From an uncultured Porphyromonadaceae bacterium (GTDB lineage Bacteria > Bacteroidota > Bacteroidia > Bacteroidales > Muribaculaceae), in the NCBI GenBank assembly GCA_902493335.1, contig CABUPJ010000003.1, positions 1-64,000 of the forward strand: 64,000 nucleotides of DNA, written 5' to 3'. A program made the position numbers and the translations under genes. This document shows, piece after piece, positions 17,637 through 25,846 of the stretch (the stretch's first letter is position 1; every line of letters starts with the position of its first letter). The notes below the pieces were generated by a model. The model searched no databases. It was not told the DNA's origin and saw only the letters and a list, made by a program, of their open reading frames with translations.

Positions 17637-19211
17637 ATGAAGTTTATTTGCAGACATATATTACCGGTGCTTTGCGCCGTCATGGCGGTGGCTGCCGCAG
17701 GTTGCATCAAGGACAATATACCTTATCCGCACATTCAGGCCAATATTATCACAATTGCAGCCGAAGATCAGTCGCAGAACGCTCAGATTGATTCTCTGTC
17801 GCGTTCGGTCACGCTGTTTTTCGGCGAGACGGCCAATATCTATGATGTTAAAATAACGGATCTGACGCTGACACCCGGTTCTGAAATTGTCGGTGACGAC
17901 ATCACCGGCGGTATCGACCTGTCATCGCCCCGACACGTGATAGTCAGACTTTATCAGGACTATATGTGGACAATATCGGCCCGACAGGATATAGAGCGCT
18001 ATTTCACGGTAGGCGGTCAGGTAGGCTCGACAGAGATAGACGTGCCGGCACGCCGTGTCGTGGCTTATGTATCCGAGACGACTGATCTTGAGTCGGTGCT
18101 TGTCAAGACGATAAAGCTGTGGCCCGAAGGTGCTGCGGTCGACAAGGATCTCGCAGGCAAACGCATCGATTTCTCGCGGCCGGTTGAAATCGTAGCCGAT
18201 ATTCACGGACATAAGGAGACGTGGACAATCTATATCGTGCAGACCGAGAGCGTGGTCACGACGCTGCGTGTCGATCCGTGGACAAACGTCGCCTGGGTAT
18301 ACGGTCAGGCCGAGGCCGGACGTGATAACGGCGTCGAATATCGCCTCGCGACCGACAGCGAATGGATCCGTGTGCCCGAGAGCATGATGAGCTATGACGG
18401 CGGCAGTTTCCACGCACGCATAATACATCTGTCGCCCGAGACGAGCTATGTCGCCCGAGCTTTTTCAAACCAGGATTACGGTGACGAGATAGAGTTTACA
18501 ACCGGACCGGTGCTGCAGGTGCCGAACTCTAATTTTGATTTGTGGTGGCTTGACGGTAAGGTCTGGAATCCGTGGGCTGAAGGCGGTGAGCCATACTGGG
18601 ACACCGGCAACAAGGGTGCGACAACGCTCGGGTCGTCGAATACCACACCGACAGATGATACTGTCGACGGGACAGGTCTTGCGGCCCGGCTCGAGACACG
18701 ATTTGTCGGCATAGGCATCATCGGCAAACTCGCAGCCGGCAATATATTCGCCGGCAGTTATGTCAGAACCGACGGCACCAACGGTATCCTCAGTTTCGGA
18801 CGTGAGTTTACGGCCCGGCCGACAAAACTGAACGGTTATCTCAAATATCAGACCGCCCCGATAAGCAGCACGACCGCCGGCTTCGGCGACCTTGCCGGCC
18901 GCCCCGACACCTGTATCGTCTGGGTCGCTCTGATTGACAGCGAGCAGCCGTTCGAGATCAGGACGAATCCCAACAACCGCCAGCTCTTCGACCCCGATGG
19001 TCCCGAAGTGATAGCCTATGGCAAAATAGAGTTCGGCGAGAATGTGCCGACGTATACACCGTTTGAGTTCACGCTCGACTATAAGGCGACCGACCGTGTG
19101 CCGCGATATATTCTGATCACGGCGTCGGCAAGCAAATACGGCGATTACTTTACCGGAGGCAACGGCGCGGTGCTTTATCTTGACAACTTCGAGCTAAAAT
19201 ACGATTATTGA
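17637..19211 (+). CDS. PCMD domain lipoprotein
   Basis: 524 residues, lipoprotein signal with lipobox AAGC (Cys22). Two Ig-like/DUF-type beta modules span about 35-200 (ITIAAEDQSQNAQ, VGGQVGSTEIDVPARRV), a fibronectin-like piece follows to about 290, and the C-terminal 230 residues (VPNSNFDLWW to LYLDNFELKYDY) are the putative carbohydrate metabolism (PCMD) domain, predicted to be a jelly-roll. Such proteins sit on the cell surface of Bacteroidales; glycan binding is inferred, not shown. It follows paralogue 2 by 7 bp and precedes the porin by 21 bp. Confidence 0.88.
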   Translation: MKFICRHILPVLCAVMAVAAAGCIKDNIPYPHIQANIITIAAEDQSQNAQIDSLSRSVTLFFGETANIYDVKITDLTLTPGSEIVGDDITGGIDLSSPRHVIVRLYQDYMWTISARQDIERYFTVGGQVGSTEIDVPARRVVAYVSETTDLESVLVKTIKLWPEGAAVDKDLAGKRIDFSRPVEIVADIHGHKETWTIYIVQTESVVTTLRVDPWTNVAWVYGQAEAGRDNGVEYRLATDSEWIRVPESMMSYDGGSFHARIIHLSPETSYVARAFSNQDYGDEIEFTTGPVLQVPNSNFDLWWLDGKVWNPWAEGGEPYWDTGNKGATTLGSSNTTPTDDTVDGTGLAARLETRFVGIGIIGKLAAGNIFAGSYVRTDGTNGILSFGREFTARPTKLNGYLKYQTAPISSTTAGFGDLAGRPDTCIVWVALIDSEQPFEIRTNPNNRQLFDPDGPEVIAYGKIEFGENVPTYTPFEFTLDYKATDRVPRYILITASASKYGDYFTGGNGAVLYLDNFELKYDY

Positions 19212-19232
19212 CCGTAAGAATTTACAAAAAAA

Positions 19233-20258
19233 ATGAAATATCTGGCAACCGCTTGTCTCTTAACAATCGGCGTCAGTGCGGCTTTTGCCGCACCGACTGA
19301 CACTGTGAAACCTGCGTTCAGTTATAAACCGGAAATCCACGGCACAATCAGAGCCCGCTTCGAGCAGACAACCGAAGGCAAGTCGGCGGGACGTTTTCAG
19401 GTGAGAAACGCGCGACTGAGTGTCGGCGGCAAGATAGCTCCTATATTGTCTTATTTCGTGAGAGCCGATGTGTGTGACAAGGGCAAATTCAATATGCTTG
19501 ACGCTTATGCGACATTCATGCCGTCGAAGACATGGAAGATTGTCGCAGGTCAGTCGCGAATACCGTTCTCGGTTGACGCGAGCCGCGCGGTCAACGGTTA
19601 TTATTTCACAAACCGTTCGTTTGTCGGCAAGCAGGTCGGCAACCGCCGCGGCGTAGGTGTTAAAGGCGGTTTCTCGCCAACGGCGATACCGCTGTATGTC
19701 GAGGCCGGCATATTCAACGCTACGAAAATCGGCGACCATACCCCATGGCAGACCAAGTACAGCTACGGGGCCAAAGCCCGATACACGATCGACGAGGTTT
19801 TTGTAGAGTGCGGTTTCAAATCCGAGGTTCCTGACGGGATACGCATCAATCACACCGATGTGTGTGTATCATGGACCGACGGCCGCTGGCTCGCCGAGGC
19901 AGAGTATGTCTACAAACACTATACCAACTCGGCTTTTGCCCCCTGTCATGCCTATAATTTCATGGCAGACTACCGCTGGCCGATAAGGACATCGTTTTTC
20001 AACCGTATGTCTGTCCAGGCCCGTTTTGACGGCATGACACACCATAGCGACGGTGAGATAGACGAAGACAGCGGATGCCTTGTGGCTGATGATATAAGGC
20101 GCAACCGTCTGACGCTCGGGTCTACGATAAGCTATGTCCGCAATGAGATGCACGCCGATCTGCGCCTGAACTATGAGCAATATTTTTATCCGTCGGGTGC
20201 TGTCATTCCCGTAGGCGCAGGCAGCAAGGTCTCAGTCGAGGTTATTCTCAGGTTTTAA
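19233..20258 (+). CDS. OprP/OprO-like porin
   Basis: 341 residues; signal peptide ending FAAP at about residue 20; then the pattern of phosphate-selective-porin-like barrels: IHGTIRARFEQ, a RFQVRNARLSVGGKI segment, ILSYFVRADVCD, LDAYATFMP, IVAGQSRIPFS, and a terminal strand ending VILRF whose last residue is Phe, as outer-membrane assembly requires. Substrate unknown; Bacteroidota members are often not phosphate-specific. It is last in the four-gene locus and overlaps the end of the convergent CPBP gene by 27 bp. Confidence 0.82.
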   Translation: MKYLATACLLTIGVSAAFAAPTDTVKPAFSYKPEIHGTIRARFEQTTEGKSAGRFQVRNARLSVGGKIAPILSYFVRADVCDKGKFNMLDAYATFMPSKTWKIVAGQSRIPFSVDASRAVNGYYFTNRSFVGKQVGNRRGVGVKGGFSPTAIPLYVEAGIFNATKIGDHTPWQTKYSYGAKARYTIDEVFVECGFKSEVPDGIRINHTDVCVSWTDGRWLAEAEYVYKHYTNSAFAPCHAYNFMADYRWPIRTSFFNRMSVQARFDGMTHHSDGEIDEDSGCLVADDIRRNRLTLGSTISYVRNEMHADLRLNYEQYFYPSGAVIPVGAGSKVSVEVILRF

Positions 20259-21122
20259 CTGCTTTGAGCAATATCGTTTAAAGTAGATGATGGCGAGAGC
20301 TGTTATCGCTGCCGACGCTAAAGCGACAGGCCATGACTGACCAGTGCCGATTGTTTCTGTCATTGCGGGTGTGTCTGCTTCGACACCGTAGGTCCAGTGT
20401 GTGATGACATAGACCGTATTGTTGAGGGCATGAATGGCTATGGGCAGCCAGAGGCTTTTGCTCCATATGAGAAGATAGCCCAGATAGGCGCCTAAAAGCA
20501 GGCGGGGAACGAAGCCGTAGAACTGGAAGTGAATGGCGCTGAAAACAAAGGCGACGCTCCAAACGGCCAGATGGCGATTTACACCTCCGGTCGTAAGCAG
20601 GCGCTGGAATGCGCCGCGGAAGAACAGCTCTTCGCCGAATCCGGCGAGAAGTCCCATAATCAGAATGCTGACAATCAGATTTATGATGTTATGCTCGCCT
20701 TGAAGCACTGTCAGACTGCGGACGGCATTGTCTTCGCTCCGGCGGAACCAGTCTTCGAGACCGCTCATTGACTGGGGCAGCGACATGTTGTTGTTCAGCT
20801 CGATAATATAATTCATAGCCGGAGTGGAAACCATGAGTATGACGAATGCCCAGACGAGCATGCCGACGCTGAAACCGCTGCGCAGGCGAAGGAAATCGGC
20901 GGGCATGCGGGTGACGAGGAGTGCTGTGAGCAGAGCGGGCAGTATCAGCTGGAAGATGCTCTGAATGACTGATGCTATGCGCATGGCCGGCGTAGAGTCT
21001 GAGCCGAATTTCATTATTATCAATGAGCCGGCGAGGCCTGCGATAAGAAATCCGATTATCGCGATTGAGACAAAAAGCACAAACCGCTGTCTGAAGTTGA
21101 GTAAAAGTTTCAGTCTTGTCAT
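20232..21122 (-). CDS. CPBP family intramembrane metalloprotease
   Basis: 296 residues, about eight hydrophobic segments. The family motifs are complete: EELFFRG (Glu164, Glu165, Arg169), a second motif around HFQFYGF with an invariant His, and HALNN. The glutamates and histidines form the presumed metal-dependent site of Rce1-like (CAAX/bacteriocin-processing) proteases. Its start codon overlaps the stop of trmN6 (ATGA), so the pair is translated from one message. Substrate unknown. Confidence 0.9.
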   Translation of the reverse strand: MTRLKLLLNFRQRFVLFVSIAIIGFLIAGLAGSLIIMKFGSDSTPAMRIASVIQSIFQLILPALLTALLVTRMPADFLRLRSGFSVGMLVWAFVILMVSTPAMNYIIELNNNMSLPQSMSGLEDWFRRSEDNAVRSLTVLQGEHNIINLIVSILIMGLLAGFGEELFFRGAFQRLLTTGGVNRHLAVWSVAFVFSAIHFQFYGFVPRLLLGAYLGYLLIWSKSLWLPIAIHALNNTVYVITHWTYGVEADTPAMTETIGTGQSWPVALASAAITALAIIYFKRYCSKQLKPENNLD

Positions 21123-21823
21123 AGATAGAAATCTTCGGTTAATTTTTTAAATTCAGGTGTATATGAGCCGCCTTGGCTGCGGATGGTCAGGCTGCACGAT
21201 TCGATGGGCCCGTCATGGCGCATGAATTCAAACATGACTCTGAACGGCTTTTGGCCGGGCTTGGAGTGCAGGAAGCATTGCCGGCGGACTTTGAGATGCA
21301 TCATTTCGGCGGCATAGATGATTTCGTCGCACCGGTCGGCGGGGACAATGATGGCGAGACGGCCGTCGTCAGCGAGGGTGGCGCGGGCATATGCGAGCAG
21401 AGAGCGGCAGGTGAGTGACGACTCGTGCCGGGCTGTGGCGCGGCCTGTGTCGGCAGATATTTCACCCGTGTTGAAGAAAGGCGGGTTGCTGACAATCAGG
21501 TCGGGAGCCGTGTCGGGTCTGTAATGCAGGATGTCATTGCCGATGACATCTATACGTCGGCCCCAAGGCGATGCCGCGATGTTGAATGTGGCGTCAGATG
21601 CAGCGGCCGGGTCAATCTCGACAGCGTGAATGCGGGCCAATGGCGAGCGCTGGGCAATCATCAGGGCTATTAATCCCGAACCTGCGCCGACATCTATGAC
21701 GCTGCGGGCGTCGCGACAGTTGACCCAGGCGCCGAGGGTGACGCCGTCGGTGCCGGTCTTCATGCCGCAATTGCTGTCGCTAAGGGCGAACTGTTTAAAT
21801 CTGAATGTGATTTCCCGCTTCAT
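21119..21823 (-). CDS. trmN6: tRNA1(Val) adenine-37 N6-methyltransferase
   Basis: 234 residues. The conserved opening F-RFKQFALSDSNCGMKTGTDGVTLGAW, the SAM motif IDVGAGSGLIALMIAQR, and the N6-adenine methylase signature SNPPFF identify the YfiC/TrmN6 family, which methylates A37 of tRNA(Val). The start at 21823 is required because the family motif begins at residue 5. A -7 box ends only 8 bases upstream of the ATG, so the mRNA may be leaderless. The CPBP gene overlaps its stop by 4 bp. Confidence 0.9.
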   Translation of the reverse strand: MKREITFRFKQFALSDSNCGMKTGTDGVTLGAWVNCRDARSVIDVGAGSGLIALMIAQRSPLARIHAVEIDPAAASDATFNIAASPWGRRIDVIGNDILHYRPDTAPDLIVSNPPFFNTGEISADTGRATARHESSLTCRSLLAYARATLADDGRLAIIVPADRCDEIIYAAEMMHLKVRRQCFLHSKPGQKPFRVMFEFMRHDGPIESCSLTIRSQGGSYTPEFKKLTEDFYL

Positions 21824-21831
21824 AACGGCGG

Positions 21832-21839
21832 CAAAGTTA
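21832..21839 (-). promoter_or_regulatory. -7 box for trmN6
   Basis: On the minus strand TAACTTTG followed by C ends 8 bases from the start codon. No TTTG was found at -33. Confidence 0.6.
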
Positions 21840-21846
21840 ACAAAAT

Positions 21847-21877
21847 TTTGACGAATCAGCCATAATCATTAACTTTA
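21847..21877 (+). promoter_or_regulatory. Promoter for engB
   Basis: TTTG (21847-21850), 19 bp, then TAACTTTA (21870-21877), one base off the -7 consensus. Leader about 15 bases. Confidence 0.65.
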
Positions 21878-21898
21878 CGGAAAATAAATGAACGATAT

Positions 21899-22498
21899 AT
21901 GATAATAAATACCGCCAGATTCGTAATTAGCAATAAAGACTTGGCCAAATGTCCGTCAGACAGACGCCACGAGTATGCCTTCATCGGCAGATCGAACGTC
22001 GGCAAATCGTCGCTGATAAATATGCTGACAGGGCGCAAGTCGCTCGCCATGACATCGTCGACGCCGGGCAAGACTATGCTTATCAACCACTTCCTTGTCA
22101 ACGACGAGTGGTATATAGTCGACCTTCCCGGCTATGGCTATGCGGCCCGCAGTAAGGCCGGCCGCGAGGAAATAGACCGCATCATCAAGAGCTATATACT
22201 CGGCCGCGAGCAGATGACAAATCTGTTTGTACTGGTCGATTCGCGTCTTAAGCCTCAGAAAATCGATCTTGAGTTCATGAGCTGGCTCGGTGAGAACGGC
22301 GTGCCGTTCAGCATCGTGTTTACCAAACTTGATAAACTCAGCCCGTCGGCGGCTAAAAAGATGACGTCGGAGTATTGCGCCACGCTGCTTGAGCAGTGGG
22401 AGGAACTGCCGCCGATATTCATGACTTCAAGCGAGGATATGCGCGGCCGCGAAGCGCTTCTCGACTATATCGAGGAGATGAACAAATTGCCGCTTTGA
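21899..22498 (+). CDS. engB: Ribosome biogenesis GTPase YihA/YsxC
   Basis: 199 residues, the full family length. G1 is GRSNVGKSS; G2 follows (SLAMTSSTPGKT); G3 is DLPGYGYA; G4 is TKLDK; G5 is near TSSE. It assists late assembly of the large ribosomal subunit. It has its own promoter, diverging from trmN6. Confidence 0.96.
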   Translation: MIINTARFVISNKDLAKCPSDRRHEYAFIGRSNVGKSSLINMLTGRKSLAMTSSTPGKTMLINHFLVNDEWYIVDLPGYGYAARSKAGREEIDRIIKSYILGREQMTNLFVLVDSRLKPQKIDLEFMSWLGENGVPFSIVFTKLDKLSPSAAKKMTSEYCATLLEQWEELPPIFMTSSEDMRGREALLDYIEEMNKLPL

Positions 22499-22547
22499 CG
22501 AACTATCGTCCTTTTCATGATGTTATATATCAAAAAAGTTAAGCATT

Positions 22548-22712
22548 ATGGAAAAGAAGAAAAATGATAGAAACGATAGAATTGATAAAATTGACAAATC
22601 AGATTACCCGGGAGTAGCCATTGACGAGGGTGACGACGACAAGGTGACGGCGGCTGAAATAAAAAACGAGCCACGGCGTCTTAACAATAACCCGAGAAAC
22701 GACGATATGTAA
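22548..22712 (+). CDS. Small highly charged protein, 54 aa
   Basis: An ATG at 22548 opens 54 codons to TAA at 22710-22712. The product is extremely hydrophilic: a Lys/Asn/Asp/Arg-rich start (MEKKKNDRNDRIDKIDK), an acidic centre (DEGDDDK) and an Asn/Arg-rich tail, with no hydrophobic segment; probably disordered. It lies 49 bp after engB and 88 bp before relA; no family recognised. The stretch contains no other gene. Reality rests on open frame, position and composition. Confidence 0.5.
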   Translation: MEKKKNDRNDRIDKIDKSDYPGVAIDEGDDDKVTAAEIKNEPRRLNNNPRNDDM

Positions 22713-22760
22713 ATTATCAATAAATTTATCACCTCTTTATGATGCGTCAGGATTATTTTG

Positions 22761-22768
22761 TAATTTTG
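22761..22768 (+). promoter_or_regulatory. -7 box for relA
   Basis: TAATTTTG followed by G, 32 bp before the start codon; the -33 region reads only TTTA. Confidence 0.5.
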
Positions 22769-22800
22769 GCGCATCAATCATTTATAATAAGAGGTGACCA

Positions 22801-25011
22801 ATGGAGGACAATTTCTTTACAGCGGATGAGCGCACTCGTCTCATCCCCCTGACAGCACAATTGCTCCGGCAACTTGACGGAGCTTTGCAGCCGGGTGATT
22901 TCAGCCGGGTCAAGAGTCTGATTTCGCGCGGTGTAATCGAAGGAAAATGCCACCGAGACCGTTTCGGATTCAATCAGGTGATGAGAAGCCTCACAACAGC
23001 TTCGGTGCTGTGCGGCGCCATCAGTCCTGACCGCAATATGGTCATAGCGCTGCTAATCTATAATTTCTGCCGCGCGGGTCTCATAACAGCAGACGATGTG
23101 AAGAAAGAGTGGGGCGACGATATAGCGAAACTTGTCGGCGGCCTCCTGAAAGTGTCGACCCTCTACAGCCGTCACGCCACAGCCTGGACTGAGAATTTCA
23201 GAAACCTGCTGCTCACCTTCGCCGAGGACATAAGGGTCATCATCACTATGATTGTAGACCGTCTGACTCTGATGAGGGCAATCAACCATCATCCAAACCA
23301 GCAAGCTGTCTGCGATATCGCCTGCGAGGTGAGCTATCTGTATGCCCCGTTGGCCCACCGTCTCGGATTATACAAGATAAAGTCTGAGCTTGAGGACATG
23401 TCGCTAAAATATACCAATCGCGAGATATACACCCAGATAGCCCGCAAGCTCAATGAAACCAAGGCCACGCGCGACGCTTACATAGCCGCGTTTATCAAGC
23501 CTATCAAAGAGCGTCTCGAGGCCGAGGGGCTGAAGTTTGAGATCAAAGGCCGCACCAAATCGATTTATTCGATCTGGAACAAGATGAAAAAGCAGAAGAA
23601 CGATGTCGAGCAGATATACGATCTTTTTGCCATCAGAATCATCCTCGATGTCGACCGGGAGCATGAGAAGAGCCGCTGCTGGCTTGTCTACTCGCTGATA
23701 ACCGATATGTACCGGCCGAATCCGTCGCGCCTCAAAGACTGGCTCAGCATACCGAAGAGCAACGGCTATGAATCGCTCCATATAACGGTCTACGGCCCTG
23801 AATCGAAATGGGTCGAGGTGCAGATCAGAAGCCGGCGCATGGATGTCATTGCGGAGAAAGGTCTCGCCGCCCACTGGAAATATAAAGGCATCAAGAGCGA
23901 GGACAATCTCGACACATGGATGAACAATGTCCGAGACATACTCGAGACAGCCGACAGCGGCCCCATGGAGCTGATGAAGAATCTGAAGATGGATGTCTAT
24001 GACAAAGAGGTCTTCATCTTCACGCCCAAAGGCGACCTTTACAAGCTGCCGAGCGGAGCGTCGTTGCTCGACTTCGCATTCAACATACACACGAATCTGG
24101 GCTGTCAGTGTACAGGCGGCCGTGTCAACGGCAAGAACCGCAAGCTCAACTATAAACTGCAGAGCGGTGACACCGTCGAGATATTCACGTCGTCGCAGCA
24201 GGTGCCCAAGCGCGACTGGCTCAACATTGTCGTGACTTCGAAAGCCCGCAACAAGATTCGTGTCGTGCTCAAAGAGCGTGAAAGCCACGTGGCAGAACTC
24301 GGAAAAGAGCTGTTGCAGCGGCGACTGAAAAACCGCAAGCTTGAGATTGACGAGGGCCGTATGTCGAAGGTTGCAAAAAAGATGGGCTACAAGACCCTCA
24401 CCGATTTCAATATGGCCATAGGCAGCGAGACTCTCGACGTCAACGACGTCATCGAGGCCCTGAGCAATATCGATAAAAAGAATGTGGAAGAGGGTGAGAA
24501 AGTCTCGGCAAGCGAATTTGTGCTTCAGCAGACAGACGCCGACGACAAGAACGACAGCAATTCAGACGTGCTTGTCATCGGCAACAATATCAAAGGGCTG
24601 AACTATAGACTTGCAAAATGCTGCAATCCGATTTTCGGAGACGATGTTTTCGGCTTTGTATCGTCTGAGGGGGTAGTGAAGATCCATCGCACAGACTGCC
24701 CCAATGCGGCGAATATACGCGACAAATACCCTTACCGCCTTATCCGCACGCGCTGGAGCGGCAACCATGGCTCTGAATTCGGCGCTACGCTGAGAATCGT
24801 CGGCCAGGATGATATAGGCATCGTCACCAACATCACGTCGATTATAAGCAAGGAGAAGACGGCATCGCTCAGGAGCATCACTGTAGACAGTAACGACGGC
24901 CTGTTTCAGTGCTTTGTCATTGTCGGCATCAGTGACACGACGGCTCTCAACCAGTTAATAAAGAAATTAAAAACCGTAAAAGGAGTAAAAGATGTTCAAC
25001 GCAGCAAATAA
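22801..25011 (+). CDS. relA: RelA/SpoT family (p)ppGpp synthetase with dead hydrolase domain
   Basis: 736 residues with the standard long-RSH order: HD-like domain (about 20-200), synthetase (about 235-360; GRTKSIYSIWNKM, then RLKD at 310-313 and VEVQIRSRRMD), TGS (about 398-460), a Cys-containing region (LAKCCNPIFGDD, HRTDC) and a C-terminal ACT domain. The hydrolase motif HDxxED reads YNFCRA (87-92); only the Asp of the DRL motif (Asp153) remains. So it should synthesise but not degrade the alarmone. The RLKD motif resembles the RFKD type of bifunctional enzymes rather than the EXDD type of classical RelA. The following lipoprotein gene overlaps it by 20 bp. Confidence 0.92.
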   Translation: MEDNFFTADERTRLIPLTAQLLRQLDGALQPGDFSRVKSLISRGVIEGKCHRDRFGFNQVMRSLTTASVLCGAISPDRNMVIALLIYNFCRAGLITADDVKKEWGDDIAKLVGGLLKVSTLYSRHATAWTENFRNLLLTFAEDIRVIITMIVDRLTLMRAINHHPNQQAVCDIACEVSYLYAPLAHRLGLYKIKSELEDMSLKYTNREIYTQIARKLNETKATRDAYIAAFIKPIKERLEAEGLKFEIKGRTKSIYSIWNKMKKQKNDVEQIYDLFAIRIILDVDREHEKSRCWLVYSLITDMYRPNPSRLKDWLSIPKSNGYESLHITVYGPESKWVEVQIRSRRMDVIAEKGLAAHWKYKGIKSEDNLDTWMNNVRDILETADSGPMELMKNLKMDVYDKEVFIFTPKGDLYKLPSGASLLDFAFNIHTNLGCQCTGGRVNGKNRKLNYKLQSGDTVEIFTSSQQVPKRDWLNIVVTSKARNKIRVVLKERESHVAELGKELLQRRLKNRKLEIDEGRMSKVAKKMGYKTLTDFNMAIGSETLDVNDVIEALSNIDKKNVEEGEKVSASEFVLQQTDADDKNDSNSDVLVIGNNIKGLNYRLAKCCNPIFGDDVFGFVSSEGVVKIHRTDCPNAANIRDKYPYRLIRTRWSGNHGSEFGATLRIVGQDDIGIVTNITSIISKEKTASLRSITVDSNDGLFQCFVIVGISDTTALNQLIKKLKTVKGVKDVQRSK

Positions 25012-25846
25012 ATCGATTGCCGCAGTTCTGATAGCCGCGGCTCTTGTCTCATGTGGTGAAAACAACAAAGAAAAAGCGCAGGCGCTTCTCGACGAGGCGT
25101 CGTCGTTGGTTGAATGCGGCAACTATAGTGCCGCCATTGAAGTCATCGACACTCTCGACAGCCGTTATGCCCGAGAAATTGAAGTCAGAAAACAGGGGAT
25201 GCTTTACCGCGCAAGAGCGGTCGAGGGGCTGGCGAAAGACAGCATCATCGCCGCCGATGACATGCTGACGCGCAGCATACAGCAGATGGAGGCGCGTGAG
25301 AAAGAATTCGAGCACGTCGAACTCCCCAACGGCATCGACGGATATTTTATCGCCAAAAGCATTTATGACAAGAATGCTATGAACAAGACCGGCATACAGC
25401 CGCGTGTCGATGACAGCGAGGGTTACTTCCAGCTCGCGGTCAACATCCATGGCCGCAAAATAGGTTTCGAGCGTGTGTCCGTGAATGACGGAGGCAAAGT
25501 TGTGACGACCGTCGCCGTCAGTCCGTCGCGTCTCGTTACGGTCGAAGGCTCGGAGATGGTCGTTCTGACACAGGAAGAAGTCACTCCGCTCGTCGAAGCG
25601 CTCAAGGCCAATCCCGCCATCGACGAGTATAAGCTTTGTGGCTCGAAGGGTACGATACCAGTCAAACTGACGCCCATGATGCGTGACGCCATTGTCGACA
25701 GCTATGATTATGCCATGAGCCTGCAGGCGAGCCGTCTCGCGCAGATTAAACGTGAGAAATTCGAGCGTCAGCTACAGATGGCCCGCGACCAGATAGCCAA
25801 CTCGCTGCCTTCACAGGCCCTCTCGTCTGAGCCAGCCGAAGATTGA
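24992..25846 (+). CDS. Lipoprotein of unknown function, TPR-like N-terminal region
   Basis: 284 residues; signal with lipobox LVSC (Cys at about 21). After it a short TPR-like helical region (EKAQALLDEASSLVECGNYSAAIEVIDTLDSRY) is followed by a middle beta region and a long basic/acidic helix at the C-terminus (SRLAQIKREKFERQLQMARDQI). I do not recognise a named family. The start overlaps the end of relA by 20 bp in another frame, so translation may be coupled. Its 3' end overlaps the convergent hydrolase gene by 36 bp. Confidence 0.75.
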   Translation: MFNAANKSIAAVLIAAALVSCGENNKEKAQALLDEASSLVECGNYSAAIEVIDTLDSRYAREIEVRKQGMLYRARAVEGLAKDSIIAADDMLTRSIQQMEAREKEFEHVELPNGIDGYFIAKSIYDKNAMNKTGIQPRVDDSEGYFQLAVNIHGRKIGFERVSVNDGGKVVTTVAVSPSRLVTVEGSEMVVLTQEEVTPLVEALKANPAIDEYKLCGSKGTIPVKLTPMMRDAIVDSYDYAMSLQASRLAQIKREKFERQLQMARDQIANSLPSQALSSEPAED

